Shown: in pieces, positions 1-6,471 of the stretch | How positions within the stretch are numbered: position 1 is the first letter of the stretch | How the letters are laid out: each line of letters starts with the position of its first letter | From: Clostridia bacterium | GTDB taxonomy: Bacteria; Bacillota; Clostridia; Oscillospirales; CAG-272 | Reading direction: 5' to 3' | DNA length: 17,748 bases | Assembly: GCA_017416885.1 (NCBI GenBank) | Contig: JAFQAM010000102.1 | Location: forward strand, 1 to 17,748 | Program-made: the position numbers and the translations under genes | Notes under the pieces: model-generated | Told to the model about the DNA's origin: nothing | Database searches by the model: none | Seen by the model: only the letters and a program-made list of their open reading frames with translations

Positions 1-2
1 CA

Positions 3-767
3 CAGGGCTATGAGGGTACAAGATGTACAATGTGTGGTGATGTTAAGGTATCTAAGTATTATCCTTATGATCCGTCAACTCACGATTATACATACGACCA
101 AAAGAACAGCCTTGAAAACATTTGCGAATACGATTATCATATTATCGGCGTTTGCAGATGCGGCGAAAGCGATCCAAATCCACAAAACTGGATATTTATG
201 CCTAAGACAGTCGATCATATCTGGGACGAGGCTCATCCTCTTGCACATGTGCCTGCTACCTGTGGCGAGGACGGATATACAACAGTTAACTGCTCATACT
301 GCGGTTATGTGGTTGATATTATCCACAAGGCGACAGGCAAGCATACAATGGTAACCGATAACAAGAATACTATCCCTGCAACATGCGCAAATAAGGGTAC
401 TATGGTTTGGGTATGCGATACCTGTGGCGAGATAAAGGAAAGATCTGTTCCCGAGGATAAGGACAATCACGAATGGGAAAAGGACGAAAAGGGCGCGCTT
501 GTCTGGACTGTAAGAGTTGCCGCAACCGCTGAAAAGGCAGGTACTGCGCAGAATAAGTGCGTAGGCTGTGGCAAAATTCAGACAAAGGGTATTCCTGTAA
601 CAAGTGAGCAAACAAAGGGCATTTCCACTCTTGTGCTTGTTCTGTTAATCGTCGGCGGAGCTATATTGGTTCTTGGCGGTGTTGGTATTACGCTTTACTA
701 CACTGTATTCAAGAAAAACGCTTCATCAGGATATAAATATAAATTTAATACTCTTGGAAAGAAATAA
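3..767 (+). CDS. CxxC-repeat surface protein, C-terminal membrane anchor (5' partial)
   Basis: The reading frame is open from the left edge, so the N-terminus (and any signal peptide) is missing; 254 codons are visible. The protein carries successive cysteine modules: CTMC, CRC, CSYC, CDTC and CVGC. Several follow the pattern PATC-x5-GY/GT-x4-CxxCG, seen at about nt 255-310 and 375-430. Such modules look like small zinc-ribbon or treble-clef-like units and are common as repeats in secreted proteins of gut Clostridia. A strongly hydrophobic segment encoded at about nt 621-710, rich in Leu, Val, Ile and Gly, is followed by a short Lys-rich tail, which indicates a C-terminal membrane anchor with the repeats outside the cell. 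Function is unknown; a ligand-binding or structural surface role is inference. It ends just before a strong terminator and has no evident link to the minus-strand cluster. Confidence 0.8.
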   Translation, partial: QGYEGTRCTMCGDVKVSKYYPYDPSTHDYTYDQKNSLENICEYDYHIIGVCRCGESDPNPQNWIFMPKTVDHIWDEAHPLAHVPATCGEDGYTTVNCSYCGYVVDIIHKATGKHTMVTDNKNTIPATCANKGTMVWVCDTCGEIKERSVPEDKDNHEWEKDEKGALVWTVRVAATAEKAGTAQNKCVGCGKIQTKGIPVTSEQTKGISTLVLVLLIVGGAILVLGGVGITLYYTVFKKNASSGYKYKFNTLGKK

Positions 768-770
768 CAT

Positions 771-798
771 AAAAGCAACCGATTTTTCGGTTGCTTTT
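771..798 (+). terminator. Rho-independent terminator after the surface protein gene
   Basis: A perfect 12-bp stem (AAAAGCAACCGA at 771-782 paired with TCGGTTGCTTTT at 787-798) closes a TTTT loop. It begins three bases after the stop codon, and the stem itself ends in a T run, so it can end transcription of the gene at 3-767. The flanking A run makes it potentially active in both directions. Confidence 0.9.
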
Positions 799-838
799 GT
801 GTTATTTCAGGGGGTAGGATGTAGGGTGTAGTCCTCTC

Positions 839-938
839 ATTTTGCGAAGCAAAATATATCGAATTTCGCTTGCGAAATATATCGAAGCCGTAGGCTATAT
901 CGAATTTGCGAAGCAAATATATCGACTTGCGTAGCAAG
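839..938 (+). repeat. Array of five mini-hairpins separated by ATATATCGA
   Basis: Five short dyads follow each other: ATTTTGC-GAA-GCAAAAT (839-855), ATTTCGC-TT-GCGAAAT (863-878), AGCC-GTA-GGCT (886-896), ATTTGC-GAA-GCAAAT (904-918) and CTTGC-GTA-GCAAG (926-938). The spacers are copies of (AT)ATATCGA. Four of the five loops are GNA triloops, and GCGAAGC is known as an unusually stable DNA mini-hairpin. A divergent inverted copy lies at 1988-2028. This is probably a dispersed intergenic repeat. No coding potential is apparent. Confidence 0.85.
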
Positions 939-992
939 GAATTATCTCTGCTTTAAATGAACCGGCCTTGCGACATTATGGTGTATTAGGAC

Positions 993-1021
993 TTGAAAGA
1001 AGCGGAATAATATGCTACAAT
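993..1021 (+). promoter_or_regulatory. Sigma-A promoter for the HD phosphohydrolase gene
   Basis: TTGAAA at 993-998 and TACAAT at 1016-1021 are separated by exactly 17 bases. TGC directly before the -10 box makes an extended -10. The predicted transcription start is about 20-25 bases before the chosen start codon at 1052. This also argues against an upstream in-frame ATG at 968, because that would place the promoter inside the coding region. Confidence 0.75.
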
Positions 1022-1051
1022 AAATATATATCCCATTTTAAGGAGAAAACT

Positions 1052-1711
1052 ATGATAACCTTTGAGGAAATACGCGGTAATGAAAAAATCAGAGCTTTTA
1101 TAAAGGAAGCATACAACAGCTTAAAAGCCATAGGCTATACAGAGCACGGCTTTGCCCATGTGGGCTTGGTGGCAGAGAGAGCGGGATATGTTTTAAAGGA
1201 GCTTGGATATGCTGACAGAGATATCGAGCTTTGCAAAATTGCCGCATTTATGCACGATATTGGCAATATTGTAAACAGACGCGACCACGCGCAAAGCGGC
1301 GCTATAATCGCATTCAGACTGCTTGACAATATGGGAATGGATGCTGACGAAATTGCCAAGGTGGTTACCGCTATCGGAAATCACGACGAGGGCACAGGAG
1401 GAGCTGTAAATCCAATTGCGGCAGCTCTTATTTTAGGTGATAAAACAGATGTGCGCTGTTCCCGCGTTTCTGAAACAGACCAAACAAGATTTGATGTGCA
1501 CGATACGGTTAATTACTCCGTAATAAGCTCCGAGCTCGCTTTTAACAAAAGCAAAACCGAGCTTACTCTGTCGCTTGAAATTGACACGGATATCAGCTCG
1601 GTTATGGACTATTTTGAAATTTTCCTTGAAAGAATGGTTATGTGCAAAAAAGCGTCGGCTTATTTGGGAGTAACATTTGCGCTGACGGTTAACGGGCAAA
1701 AAATTGCATAG
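1052..1711 (+). CDS. HD-domain metal-dependent phosphohydrolase
   Basis: A 219-residue protein with an HD-superfamily metal site: His36 (in EHGFAH), the doublet His68-Asp69 (MHDIGN), His79, His111 (GNHDE) and Asp130 (GDKTD). HD proteins of this kind hydrolyse phosphate esters, often of nucleotides, with one or two metal ions in the cytoplasm; the actual substrate cannot be read here. The C-terminal 85 residues form an alpha/beta region ending in a short strand. ATG 1052 is preferred over the in-frame ATG at 968: it has AAGGAGA seven bases upstream, and the sigma-A promoter at 993-1021 falls between the two. The gene appears monocistronic, with its own promoter and a terminator at 1794-1830. 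A GTCAGTG-type heptamer array follows the stop codon directly. Confidence 0.9.
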   Translation: MITFEEIRGNEKIRAFIKEAYNSLKAIGYTEHGFAHVGLVAERAGYVLKELGYADRDIELCKIAAFMHDIGNIVNRRDHAQSGAIIAFRLLDNMGMDADEIAKVVTAIGNHDEGTGGAVNPIAAALILGDKTDVRCSRVSETDQTRFDVHDTVNYSVISSELAFNKSKTELTLSLEIDTDISSVMDYFEIFLERMVMCKKASAYLGVTFALTVNGQKIA

Positions 1712-1719
1712 CTATTTTT

Positions 1720-1768
1720 CAGTGGTTAGTGGTCAGTGGTTAGTGGTCAGCCGTCAGTGGTCAGCAGA
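1720..1768 (+). repeat. Heptanucleotide array, 7 units
   Basis: Seven back-to-back 7-mers of the family CAGTGGT / TAGTGGT / CAGCCGT, starting nine bases after the HD gene stop codon. On this strand they read GTCAGTG or GTTAGTG. The minus-strand array at 1904-1980 reads GTCAGCC in its own gene's sense, so the two arrays are related and converge. Non-coding. Confidence 0.85.
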
Positions 1769-1793
1769 TTTGCTTTTATATGACTTTAATATA

Positions 1794-1830
1794 AATCCCA
1801 AGCAAACTAAATTGCTTGGGATTGTTTTTT
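1794..1830 (+). terminator. Rho-independent terminator of the HD gene
   Basis: AATCCCAAGCAA (1794-1805) pairs with TTGCTTGGGATT (1812-1823) in a 12-bp stem with a six-base loop, followed by G and six T residues (1825-1830). It lies past the heptamer array, so the array would be part of the HD gene transcript. Confidence 0.9.
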
Positions 1831-1886
1831 AATGAATTACGCATAAATTGAAGCGTTGCTAAATGAATTGTCGCTTTGAAATATTA

Positions 1887-1903
1887 ATGCGCCGTTGGTG
1901 CGT
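1887..1903 (+). repeat. Wobble-paired hairpin module beside the heptamer array
   Basis: ATGCGCC-GTT-GGTGCGT forms a seven-pair hairpin with two G-T pairs when read on the + strand. The complementary strand would have A-C mismatches instead. A second version with the same position relative to a heptamer array is at 17616-17634, which suggests one composite repeat element. Confidence 0.55.
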
Positions 1904-1980
1904 GCTGGCGGCTGGCGGCTGACGGCTGGCGGCTGACGGCTGACGGCTGACGGCTGACGGCTGACGGCTGACGGCTGACG
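1904..1980 (-). repeat. Heptanucleotide array, 11 units
   Basis: Eleven tandem 7-mers: GCTGGCG or GCTGACG on the + strand, i.e. GTCAGCC / GCCAGCC in the sense of the amidohydrolase gene, whose stop lies about 50 bases away. The last seven units (1932-1980) are identical, pointing to recent slippage expansion. A stretch without stop codons across this array on the minus strand encodes only SRQPSAV-type repeats and is not taken as a gene. Confidence 0.9.
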
Positions 1981-1987
1981 GCTAATA

Positions 1988-2028
1988 TGTGCTTCGCAAT
2001 TTCGATATATTTCGCTTTGCAAAATGAG
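1988..2028 (-). repeat. Degenerate inverted copy of the mini-hairpin element
   Basis: Read on the minus strand this holds CTCATTTTGCAAAGCGAAAT, then ATATCGA and TTGC-GAA-GCA. It matches the start of the + strand array at 835-925 with some changes, including a wobble pair in the first stem. It directly abuts the amidohydrolase stop codon, so together with 839-938 it brackets the HD gene in inverted orientation. Confidence 0.7.
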
Positions 2029-2030
2029 AA

Positions 2031-3143
2031 CTAAACAAGATACTCATTTTCAAGCTCGCCAATATAGTCGACAAGCTCCTTATCCTCAATTAAATGCTTA
2101 TACTTAGCTATGTAGCGTCTAAGGGCGTCCTTGTTAATTTCTCGGGGCTGTTTATTTAGCTTATTTAGTAGGTTATCCGAGGTGATTTTTTGGACTGCCT
2201 CGTCGCTCAGCTTAATACCCTTAATCATATGGTCATCAAATGAGGAAATTGTCTCATCGGTGGCAAGGAAGCGGTAAACTCTATCGCAAAGCCAAATGCC
2301 TGACTCTAAGTGAGGTGTATAGTCCATATCGGTGCCAAAAATAATTCTGTCCTGATATTTTTCAAAGAAGCTTTTAAAGTAATCGTAGCGCTTATTAAAG
2401 CCGATATACATTTCTCCGCCCGGTGTTATATCCACATTGAAATTCTTATATTTTTCAAACATATCCTCTAATTTTTCAGGATTTTCAGAGAGGAAAAAGA
2501 AATGCGCTAAGCAGAGATTTAAGCTTGGATGCTTCTTTAAAACATTGTCGATTTGGTTATATATATCGGTATAGTGGGGATATTTATCGTTGTCTCCGTA
2601 ATACCAGCCTCTTGCAATATTTGATTCTGTTGCATCAGTCCAAAAGCTTTGAGGATCAACTGCGTGCATAAGAAGATATGTGCCCTCTTTTTCCATTTTC
2701 TTAAATGCTTCCTCAAAGAAATCGCTATCAAGCGGTTTATTCACCTTTGCATAAAGATTAGGCTTGCCCTCAAGCATTTTTATACCGTCAAAGCCTATTT
2801 CGTTAAGCTCGTCAAGCTGAGTTACAAGTGACATATCACTCATTTCATCCTCGTTGGCAGGATATGACGGATAGATAAAACCACCGTATGCGAAGGTATC
2901 CTTATTTGCAAGCTTATAAAAAGCGCACATAATATTATTGCTTACATCTCTTGGCACAGGGATTGGATTGCCTGAGGGGAGTGATGCAAGCGCGATATAT
3001 TTAAGTCCGCACACCTTCCTGTATTCCTCAAGGCCGTGAATAAATGTTTCTCCCTTTTCTTTTAGATACCATCTATGCATATGAATATGTCCATCAAACG
3101 GATTTTTCACCGTTGGAAACGGAATGTCTAAATATTTTCCCAT
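2031..3143 (-). CDS. Amidohydrolase family metal-dependent hydrolase
   Basis: A 370-residue TIM-barrel hydrolase of the amidohydrolase_2 (COG2159-like) type. The N-terminal metal motif is DGHIHMH (Asp17, His19, His21). Further candidate ligands are Lys122 in GIKML, His160 (LMHA), His214 (LAHF) and Asp272 in FGTD, where the family usually has its last catalytic aspartate. Members hydrolyse or decarboxylate small organic molecules; the substrate is not evident. The C-terminal 60 residues are helical. ATG 3143 is supported by AAGGAG seven bases upstream and by the promoter at 3174-3202. The gene is single: it is separated from the Hsp70 cluster by a terminator and from the HD gene by repeats. 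The mini-hairpin repeat begins right at its stop codon. Confidence 0.85.
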   Translation of the reverse strand: MGKYLDIPFPTVKNPFDGHIHMHRWYLKEKGETFIHGLEEYRKVCGLKYIALASLPSGNPIPVPRDVSNNIMCAFYKLANKDTFAYGGFIYPSYPANEDEMSDMSLVTQLDELNEIGFDGIKMLEGKPNLYAKVNKPLDSDFFEEAFKKMEKEGTYLLMHAVDPQSFWTDATESNIARGWYYGDNDKYPHYTDIYNQIDNVLKKHPSLNLCLAHFFFLSENPEKLEDMFEKYKNFNVDITPGGEMYIGFNKRYDYFKSFFEKYQDRIIFGTDMDYTPHLESGIWLCDRVYRFLATDETISSFDDHMIKGIKLSDEAVQKITSDNLLNKLNKQPREINKDALRRYIAKYKHLIEDKELVDYIGELENEYLV

Positions 3144-3173
3144 AATTTGCTCCTTAAATATTACATTTATTAT

Positions 3174-3202
3174 ATTTTATCACGGTGAAATAAAAATTTC
3201 AA
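3174..3202 (-). promoter_or_regulatory. Sigma-A promoter of the amidohydrolase gene
   Basis: On the minus strand TTGAAA (3202-3197) and TAAAAT (3179-3174) are spaced by 17 bases, with TGA before the -10 box giving an extended -10. The bases ACCGTGATA upstream of and into the -10 recur in the promoter at 14913-14939. Confidence 0.75.
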
Positions 3203-3214
3203 TATATATATATA

Positions 3215-3243
3215 AATAACCTCTGCGTTTAACAGAGGTTATT
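3215..3243 (-). terminator. Terminator at the end of the Hsp70 cluster
   Basis: AATAACCTCTG (3215-3225) and CAGAGGTTATT (3233-3243) form an 11-bp stem with a seven-base loop, starting nine bases after the last Hsp70 stop codon. The sequence that follows on the minus strand is AT-rich rather than a pure T run, so termination may be partial. Confidence 0.8.
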
Positions 3244-3251
3244 GTATTATA

Positions 3252-4718
3252 TTAGATTGTATCCAAATTAAATTTAGCGCTCACCCTTGCGCCTGTCTCA
3301 TCGTGGGCTTCTAACTCAATGGTGTGTAGCGCATTGATTGAAAGCTTACAGGAAATTATTTCGTTATCCTGCGCCTCCTTTGGAAGATCCAAGCAAATAT
3401 GACCGATCAGCTTTTCATTCTTTGCGCTATTGTACGGAAAAACCTCATCGGCGCATTCAGATTCATAAACAGCTAACCGAACGCCCTTTGTGCCCTTGGT
3501 AATCATAAAGCCACTGCTTTCACAGGTGATTGGATATCTTGCGCCCTTGGTTATGATATTTCTTATGGCGAGCTGAGTTGAGTTGACTCCTCTTCTGCCT
3601 CTTATACCGTACGAGAAGGGAACGAAGTCGAAGCCGTTTATAATTCTGTTTGCATATATTGCCGTACCGCTGCATACTGCGTATTCGGGTTTAAACAGCT
3701 TAACATTGCACTGTGGGAAACGCCCCTCTATTCCGTTCTTTACCTGTGGCATATTTGAGCTTCCGCCTACGCAGATAATTTCCTTAATGCTACCCACAAC
3801 AGAGGGATTTCTGTTATAAATTTCCTCAAGCTTATCAAGTGTTTTTTCAAGCAGGTCTATTGTAAGCTCTTCAAATTGGTCTCTTGTGATTTTAATATCA
3901 TATCTATCGAAGCCAATATTAATTCTCATCGTTGCTTCGCTTCTGTTGCTGAGAGCAATCTTAGCGTTTGATACTCTTTTTCTTATTTCCTCTAAGTATG
4001 CCTGATTATTTCTGAGTCCAAGGTCCTTGCCTGCTTTTGCGTTGATTTTTTCAATTGCATAATCAACAAGGACATTATCCCAATCTCTGCCGCCAACCTT
4101 AACCATATCGCTGTCAACTACTTTAAATTCTGCAGGATCTCGTTTGTCAACGGTGACAATGGCTAAATCGCAGGTACCGCCGCCTAAGTCAAACACAAGA
4201 ATATTTGTTCCGTCCGGCTGTGGACTTGTGTGATAATAAGAAAGCGCCGCCGCTGCAGGCTCCTTGATTGTGCCTAAAATTTTTATGGGATTTTCAGCAC
4301 CGATACAGTTTTTTGCAGCCTCGCACAGAAGATTGATCTCCTGCATTGTAAACTTTGCAGGATGGGAAATCACCATTCCGTCAATTGTAAAGCCCGGAAC
4401 ATTTGCTTGTCCTGAGGAATCCGCCTGCTCAATAACCGCTCTGTATATGCTTTTTATAATATCGCTTGCTGAGAATTTTTTACCGTCAAGAGTAAAGCTT
4501 TCCTTCAGTCGCATTTTAACATCGCGTACTAAATTCTGAGCATATACACCCTGGGCTGCCTCCTCGGCAAATATTCCAACCTGCTCTGATTGGTCGCTAT
4601 CGTAATAAAAAACCGACGGTATTCCGTACATACCTGCCGAAACAAGAGGCAATGTGTGTCCGTTATGGAAAATGGCAGACTGTGAAAACGATGTGCCTAA
4701 ATCTACGCCTATATACAT
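3252..4718 (-). CDS. Lidless Hsp70 (DnaK-like) chaperone, paralogue 1
   Basis: A 488-residue Hsp70-family ATPase. The nucleotide-binding domain spans about 1-362: phosphate-1 motif DLGTSFS (6-12), Lys68 at the place of the catalytic lysine of DnaK, EPAAAALSYY (153-162), phosphate-2 motif DLGGGTCD (177-184) and adenosine motif VGGSSNMPQV (317-326). The beta substrate-binding domain starts near FVPFSYG (365-371) and runs to residue 488, where the chain stops. DnaK (about 640 residues) has a helical lid there; none is present. This is the shortest paralogue because it lacks the 40-55 residue linker insert of the other two. It is the last gene of the cluster, after a 103-bp gap. The start codon has AAAGGA at a proper distance. 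Role as a client-binding ATPase is from family knowledge; clients are unknown. Confidence 0.92.
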   Translation of the reverse strand: MYIGVDLGTSFSQSAIFHNGHTLPLVSAGMYGIPSVFYYDSDQSEQVGIFAEEAAQGVYAQNLVRDVKMRLKESFTLDGKKFSASDIIKSIYRAVIEQADSSGQANVPGFTIDGMVISHPAKFTMQEINLLCEAAKNCIGAENPIKILGTIKEPAAAALSYYHTSPQPDGTNILVFDLGGGTCDLAIVTVDKRDPAEFKVVDSDMVKVGGRDWDNVLVDYAIEKINAKAGKDLGLRNNQAYLEEIRKRVSNAKIALSNRSEATMRINIGFDRYDIKITRDQFEELTIDLLEKTLDKLEEIYNRNPSVVGSIKEIICVGGSSNMPQVKNGIEGRFPQCNVKLFKPEYAVCSGTAIYANRIINGFDFVPFSYGIRGRRGVNSTQLAIRNIITKGARYPITCESSGFMITKGTKGVRLAVYESECADEVFPYNSAKNEKLIGHICLDLPKEAQDNEIISCKLSINALHTIELEAHDETGARVSAKFNLDTI

Positions 4719-4821
4719 ATTTCAAATTCCTTTCTGATGCTGCTTTGCGCGCTTGCGCTGTTTCACTCTTATTATACTACTGTGATATAGCTTTTCTCTG
4801 ACATTTTTCCAACATTAAGTA
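4719..4821 (-). other. Intergenic gap with possible internal promoter
   Basis: The gap between Hsp70 paralogues 2 and 1 is much longer than its neighbours (18-24 bases). On the minus strand it holds a TATAAT hexamer (4776-4771) without a convincing -35 box, and a small GC dyad, GCGC-GCTT-GCGC (4747-4758), just before the ribosome binding site. It may provide separate expression of the last Hsp70. I see no CIRCE-type heat-shock operator in it. Confidence 0.35.
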
Positions 4822-6447
4822 TTATACTACCGCGTCATTATTCAGCATAACCTGCGCCGCTATTTTATTTCCCCTATTATCGTAAACCTCAACATCAATG
4901 ATATCCAGGCTTGAAATAGTTAATTTGCAGGTGATGCTATCCTTCGCTGTTATGCCGTCAGGCGTTTCCAGGATAATTGAGCCAATTATTCGTTCATTCA
5001 TTCCTATATCGCAAAGATATGTATCGTCAGTACATTCCGACTCGCATATATCTATTTTTACCGCTGTTGCTTCTCCCTTTGGCGCAAAATCCATAAACGC
5101 GCCTGATACGGGAATTTCGCTTCCTCTTTTAAGCAGATTTTTAACCAAATATTCATTAGACGCTAAGCTTTTTTTACATCTTATTCCGTATGAGAACGGA
5201 AGCATATCCGTAAGCACGCTCATTTTTGTATGCTCTGTTAAAAGTATGCTTGTGATTTTTTTAGGAGGCTGTATGATTCCGTCCTGCGAGCTTTTTTGTA
5301 CAAGGCTTTGGGACGCGCCGTTATTTTCTGTATCGTAACCGAGCTCCTTCATTTTTTCCATCACCTTGTGAGCATAAATAGCCGAGCCGTTTACTACTGC
5401 ATATTCGGGCATATATACTCTTACCTCACAGTCTCCGAACCTCTCCTCGAGCGCCTCTCTGACCTGAGTCATATTTGAGCTTCCGCCCACGCAGATAATT
5501 TCCTCAATATCTATATTGGATATATTTCTGTAATAAACATCCTCAAGCTTATTTACCGTTTCATCTAAAAGCTCTACCGTAATTTCCTCAAATAGCGCCC
5601 TTGAAATCGGAAGCTCAATGTTTTTTATTTCTCCGTTCAATTCAAGATTGACTCTTACAGTTGTTTCTGCTCTTCTGCTAAGTCTGTGCTTTGCTGCAAT
5701 TACCGCGTCGTTAATGGTGTTAAGATTAGATATTTTGCCTCTTACATCAGTATAATTTCCTGTAAGCTGCTCAATTTTTTCGATAACATAATCACAAATA
5801 AGTCTGTCCCAATCACGGCCGCCTATTCTTACCATATCGCTGTCAATCACCTTGTATTCGGCATCCTCGCAGCAATCAGCGCAAACAAGCGCTACATCAC
5901 AGGTTCCTCCTCCAAGGTCATATACTAATACGCCTGAGCCGTTTTTTGGCTTGTAGGATTTTTCATAATAGTAGCTGAGGGCAGCCGCCACAGGCTCCTT
6001 GATTGTGCCTATTATATTCATATTTTTGCCCAAGCAAGCGCCTGCCGCTCTTGTTAATGTGTTTATCTCAGTCATACTGAATTTTGCAGGATGAGATATA
6101 ACCATTCCGTCAATTTTGAAGCCATCAATGCTGGTGCTTCCGTTCACCTCGGCAAGAGTTAATACCTCCTTATAAATCGCCCTGATAATTTCCTCTGCGG
6201 TAAAATCCTTAGAGTCTAAGGTGAACTGCTTGCCGATTTTCATTTTAACATCGCGGACTATATTGCCGGCATTAATGCCCTGCGCGGAGCTTTTTGCCTC
6301 CTCGCCAATTATAGCGCCTTCTATTGAATCATAATAGAATACGGACTGTATGCCGTACATGCCGCCTGATAAAAGCGGCAGGGGTTGTCCGTTATGGAAT
6401 ACCGATGTTTGTGAAAATGATGTTCCGAAATCAACGCCTATATACAT
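4822..6447 (-). CDS. Lidless Hsp70 (DnaK-like) chaperone, paralogue 2
   Basis: A 541-residue Hsp70-family ATPase. Motifs: DFGTSFS (6-12), Lys68 in RDVKMK, EPVAAALSYY (151-160), DLGGGTCD (177-184) and VGGSSNMTQV (320-329), with Thr in place of the usual Pro. A roughly 50-residue segment rich in Ser, Gln and Lys (about 365-414) links the ATPase domain to the beta substrate domain, which begins at DMLPFSYG (414-421). The chain ends at 541, after the beta domain and without a helical lid. The start is supported by AGAGGAAA upstream. It lies 24 bases after paralogue 3 and is clearly co-transcribed. It is similar to its neighbours along its whole length, so the three arose by tandem duplication, but the linkers have diverged strongly. 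Confidence 0.92.
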   Translation of the reverse strand: MYIGVDFGTSFSQTSVFHNGQPLPLLSGGMYGIQSVFYYDSIEGAIIGEEAKSSAQGINAGNIVRDVKMKIGKQFTLDSKDFTAEEIIRAIYKEVLTLAEVNGSTSIDGFKIDGMVISHPAKFSMTEINTLTRAAGACLGKNMNIIGTIKEPVAAALSYYYEKSYKPKNGSGVLVYDLGGGTCDVALVCADCCEDAEYKVIDSDMVRIGGRDWDRLICDYVIEKIEQLTGNYTDVRGKISNLNTINDAVIAAKHRLSRRAETTVRVNLELNGEIKNIELPISRALFEEITVELLDETVNKLEDVYYRNISNIDIEEIICVGGSSNMTQVREALEERFGDCEVRVYMPEYAVVNGSAIYAHKVMEKMKELGYDTENNGASQSLVQKSSQDGIIQPPKKITSILLTEHTKMSVLTDMLPFSYGIRCKKSLASNEYLVKNLLKRGSEIPVSGAFMDFAPKGEATAVKIDICESECTDDTYLCDIGMNERIIGSIILETPDGITAKDSITCKLTISSLDIIDVEVYDNRGNKIAAQVMLNNDAVV

Positions 6448-6471
6448 TTATATTTCCTCTTTTCTGATGTC

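Noticed and set aside
10..354. + strand open frame overlapping the surface protein
   Set aside because: It is a shadow frame of the CxxC-repeat gene, without ribosome site or recognisable domains.
839..938. CRISPR array
   Set aside because: The repeated units are 9-base spacers and varying hairpins with a period near 22; there are no constant 24-37 base repeats, no unique spacers and no cas genes.
968..1051. N-terminal extension of the HD phosphohydrolase from ATG 968
   Set aside because: A well-spaced promoter lies inside this stretch and the ATG at 1052 has a clear AAGGAG site.
1837..2022. Minus-strand open frame of 61 codons with SRQPSAV repeats
   Set aside because: It is only the heptamer array read in frame (three 7-mers make seven codons); no ribosome site and no similarity to a known protein.
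839..2028. Composite transposon formed by inverted mini-hairpin elements around the HD gene
   Set aside because: The two copies are too different in length and structure, no target duplication is visible and there is no transposase; more likely two independent intergenic copies.
4719..4821. CIRCE heat-shock operator before an Hsp70 gene
   Set aside because: No TTAGCACTC-N9-GAGTGCTAA inverted repeat was found here or before the other Hsp70 genes.
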